7,518 bases of DNA from Alphaproteobacteria bacterium (GTDB lineage Bacteria > Pseudomonadota > Alphaproteobacteria > Micropepsales > Micropepsaceae). The notes under the pieces are model-generated. The model made no database searches and was not told the DNA's origin. It saw nothing but the letters and a program-made list of their open reading frames with translations. Location: positions 1-7,518 of the forward strand of contig JAEKMB010000290.1 in assembly GCA_019508105.1 (NCBI GenBank). The letters are read 5' to 3'. Positions 5,598 to 7,518 of this stretch are shown here, in pieces (the first letter of the stretch is position 1; each line of letters opens with the position of its first letter). Made by a program: the position numbers and the translations under genes.

Positions 5598-7518
5598 TTA
5601 TTTCGAATTGGGCTGTTTCGCCGTGCTTTTCGGCAGGGCGAAGACATAGACGGCGTGACCGACTAGCGGGCGATTGCGCTCGAAAGCAAACATGCTGCTG
5701 GGCCTGAGCTCCGGGCTGCCGCCATTATAGCCGGTCGGAACCGCCACGAACTGCTCGCCGCCCACGCTGAAAGTCGTGGGAAAGCCCTGCGCCGTCGTGC
5801 CCAGCCGGGTCGTCCACAAGGTCTTGCCGGTTTTGACGTCAAAGGCCCGGAAGGTGCGATCCCAGTCCCCGATAAAGCCAATGCCGCCGGCCGTGGTCAT
5901 TGAACTGGTGAGGAACGGCGCGCGCTGCTGCAATGTCCAGACCGGCTTCAGATCCTTCGCCCGATAGGCACTGAGACGTCCCAGATAACCGTCCGAAGCG
6001 GGTGCTTCGAAATTGCCGATCATGTCGCCCTGCGAGGTCACGCAGATCTGCATCAGGGGAAAGATGATCAGATCATCTTCGGGAACATAGCTTGCCGCGG
6101 GCCAGTTATGGCCGCCCGACTGGGCCGGACATGACGGGCGCGAGTTGCCCGGCTCGGGATGCAGGATATCGGCGCGGTAGGTGCCGCGGCCGGTCTTGCG
6201 ATCGATGCTGGTAAAGACATTCTGGAATACCATCGGCACATAATCCAGGAACTTCCCATTGGTGCGGTCAAGCTTCCAGAGGATGCCTTTCTTGCCGGCG
6301 GTCAGAAGAAGTTTCTGCGGACCTTCATCCACCAGGATCTTCTCATAGACCTCATCCAGATCCAGGCCTTCGTCCGGCGCGGTCTGGTGGTACCATTTGA
6401 GCTTGCCGGTATCGACATCCAGGGCGATGGTGGCGTTGCTGAAAAGCTTGTCGCCGATGCCGTTCCTGCCGGCCTTGGCCTGGCCGGTGCCCCAATAGAC
6501 CAGCCGCAACTTGGGATCATAGGTGCCCGCGATCCAGGCGTCGGCGCCGGCCCGCTGGGCGTTGGTCATGTTGCCCCAGCTGTCGCCGCCCGGCTCGCCG
6601 CTATAGGCGACGGTGGAGAATTTCCAGAGCTGATGGCCGTCTTTGACGTCATAAGCGGCAATGAAGCAGCGGTCTTCCAGCGCCGCCTCGTCGCAGACCC
6701 CGCGCCCGACGATCAGCTTGCAGTCAGCGATCATCAGGACGCCGACCTTGTCATGGCCATAATCGGCAAGCTTGAACTTCCAGTTGACCTTTCCGGTCTG
6801 GGCATCGAGCGCATAGAGCGTGGCATCGCTCGCGGGATAGAAAAGCTGGTTGCCGTAAAGCGCCATGGCGCGCGCCGTGGCGTTGACCTGGTTTTCCAGC
6901 CGGGGCCCTAAGGAATTTTCCCAGATCAGATCCCCCGTCGCGGCATTGAGCGCCTGGACCTTGTTGTTGACCACGGTGGAGATGAACATCACCCCGTCAT
7001 GCACCAGGGGCGTGATCTGCTGGCGTTCGCCATCGTCCAGCGACCAGACCCAGCGAAGCTGCAGATTGTGCACATTCTGGGTATTGATCTGCTTCAGCGG
7101 CGAATGGCTCCAGCCGGCATAATTCTGGTAATGCATCAGCCAGTCGGAGGCCGGCGCATGCTGCAGCATCTCTTCGGTGACCGGGGTGTATTTTGCCACC
7201 GTGCCCGGAAAGGTGAGGCCGGTGGGGGCGGGGGCGCCGCTGAGGCTGGTATAGCCCGCATACAGGCCGCCGCCCTGACGCGCCGGAATAACGGTGTTGA
7301 TCGCCACCGCCGTCGCCGGGGTGAAGTCTGCGCTACCGGCTGTGGCGCCGTTGCCCTTGAGAATATACGCCACGACCTGGGCGGTTTCGGCATCGCTCAG
7401 GCTGCCGGGATTGCTGAGCGGCATGGTGGTCTTGATGCGGGTATAAAGATCCTTGGTGTTGCGTGTTCTCCAGTTATCCGTAAAGCCGGGGCCGATCAGC
7501 TTGATTGTTTCGCCGCCG
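5598..7518 (-). CDS. PQQ-dependent quinohemoprotein dehydrogenase with N-terminal cytochrome c domain (5' end outside window)
   Basis: About 639 residues are visible; the frame stays open to the right edge. The ATG at 7424 is not the start: its Met sits in 'TRIKTTMPLSNPGSLS', the C-terminal part of a class I cytochrome c, and is the likely sixth heme ligand; the CxxCH heme site must lie beyond the window. The PQQ propeller follows ('DWLMHYQNYAGWSHSPLKQ', 'LQLRWVW', repeated 'LDAxTGKxxW' tryptophan-docking motifs, 'YWGTG', 'DRTNGKF', 'GGHNWPAASY'). These are alcohol-dehydrogenase-type quinoproteins, which oxidise alcohols in the periplasm and pass electrons to heme. Residue numbers count from Met at 7424. 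The adjacent Cys-Cys of the family is missing (the aligned stretch reads QVNATARAMAL, about 179-189). The calcium-ligand Asn after 'GTG' is Gln315. An Asp remains at the active-site base position (GLDLDE, 353-358). Cytochrome-before-propeller order is known in polyvinyl alcohol dehydrogenases; the substrate here is unknown. Confidence 0.9.
   Translation of the reverse strand, partial: GGETIKLIGPGFTDNWRTRNTKDLYTRIKTTMPLSNPGSLSDAETAQVVAYILKGNGATAGSADFTPATAVAINTVIPARQGGGLYAGYTSLSGAPAPTGLTFPGTVAKYTPVTEEMLQHAPASDWLMHYQNYAGWSHSPLKQINTQNVHNLQLRWVWSLDDGERQQITPLVHDGVMFISTVVNNKVQALNAATGDLIWENSLGPRLENQVNATARAMALYGNQLFYPASDATLYALDAQTGKVNWKFKLADYGHDKVGVLMIADCKLIVGRGVCDEAALEDRCFIAAYDVKDGHQLWKFSTVAYSGEPGGDSWGNMTNAQRAGADAWIAGTYDPKLRLVYWGTGQAKAGRNGIGDKLFSNATIALDVDTGKLKWYHQTAPDEGLDLDEVYEKILVDEGPQKLLLTAGKKGILWKLDRTNGKFLDYVPMVFQNVFTSIDRKTGRGTYRADILHPEPGNSRPSCPAQSGGHNWPAASYVPEDDLIIFPLMQICVTSQGDMIGNFEAPASDGYLGRLSAYRAKDLKPVWTLQQRAPFLTSSMTTAGGIGFIGDWDRTFRAFDVKTGKTLWTTRLGTTAQGFPTTFSVGGEQFVAVPTGYNGGSPELRPSSMFAFERNRPLVGHAVYVFALPKSTAKQPNSK

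Noticed and set aside
5573..5623. 7-bp inverted repeat (CGGCGAA / TTCGCCG) around the convergent stops of the CMD and quinoprotein genes as a terminator
   Set aside because: The loop is 37 nt, both arms lie in coding sequence, there is no T tract, and such GC-rich 7-mers recur by chance here (GGCGAA/TTCGCC is common in this window).
6159..6911. 250-codon rightward open frame opposite the quinoprotein gene
   Set aside because: It is a mirror frame of a well-supported PQQ propeller; low-complexity Ala/Gly/Val/Asp composition and no motif.
7422..7424. ATG at 7424 as the real start of the quinoprotein
   Set aside because: The frame continues upstream with cytochrome-c-like sequence (GPGFTDNWRTR, DLYTRIKTT) and this Met is in the heme-ligand position, so it is internal.

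Overview
The window reads as gene-dense, high-GC proteobacterial chromosome. It is probably alphaproteobacterial, judging from the secreted unknown protein at 3887-4915, the sphingomonad/Caulobacter/Rhizobiales-like flavour of the other proteins, and the AGGGAG-type ribosome binding sites. The placement is an inference from protein style, not from a marker gene. I see no rRNA, tRNA, transposase, phage gene, integrase or CRISPR array.

Layout. (a) 1-488 (+) is the C-terminal end of an NHL beta-propeller protein of the peptidyl-alpha-hydroxyglycine amidating lyase (PAL)-like type. (b) 496-3530 (-) is a leftward three-gene operon, in order of transcription: an exported SRPBCC-fold protein, an ACS-family MFS transporter, and a second, full-length exported PAL-like NHL protein. 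The two NHL genes meet tail to tail with 7 bp between their stop codons, and their homologous C-terminal codons form an 11-bp perfect inverted repeat across the junction. (c) 3531-3886 is a 356-bp intergenic region between divergent units. Its left two thirds is packed with short GC-rich inverted repeats; its right third has a 12-bp palindrome and a 10-bp direct repeat whose copies start 40 bp apart. (d) 3887-5585 (+) is a two-gene unit: a secreted cysteine-containing protein of unknown function and a carboxymuconolactone-decarboxylase-like (CMD) protein with an N-terminal export or anchor segment. (e) 5598-7518 (-) is most of a PQQ-type quinohemoprotein dehydrogenase with a c-type cytochrome domain in front of the propeller. 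It runs off the right edge and converges on the CMD gene with 12 bp between stops.

Taken together this looks like an accessory catabolic cluster rather than housekeeping DNA. One permease of the organic-anion class is surrounded by products that nearly all carry export signals or belong to periplasmic families: a PQQ/heme dehydrogenase, two PAL-like propellers, a SRPBCC protein and a CMD-like protein. A plausible reading is that an organic substrate is oxidised and cleaved in the periplasm and the acid product is then imported. The substrate cannot be read from the sequence. The points most worth a second look are the PAL-like gene pair with retained active-site-type residues, the quinoprotein that lacks two hallmark features of its family, and the structured intergenic region.
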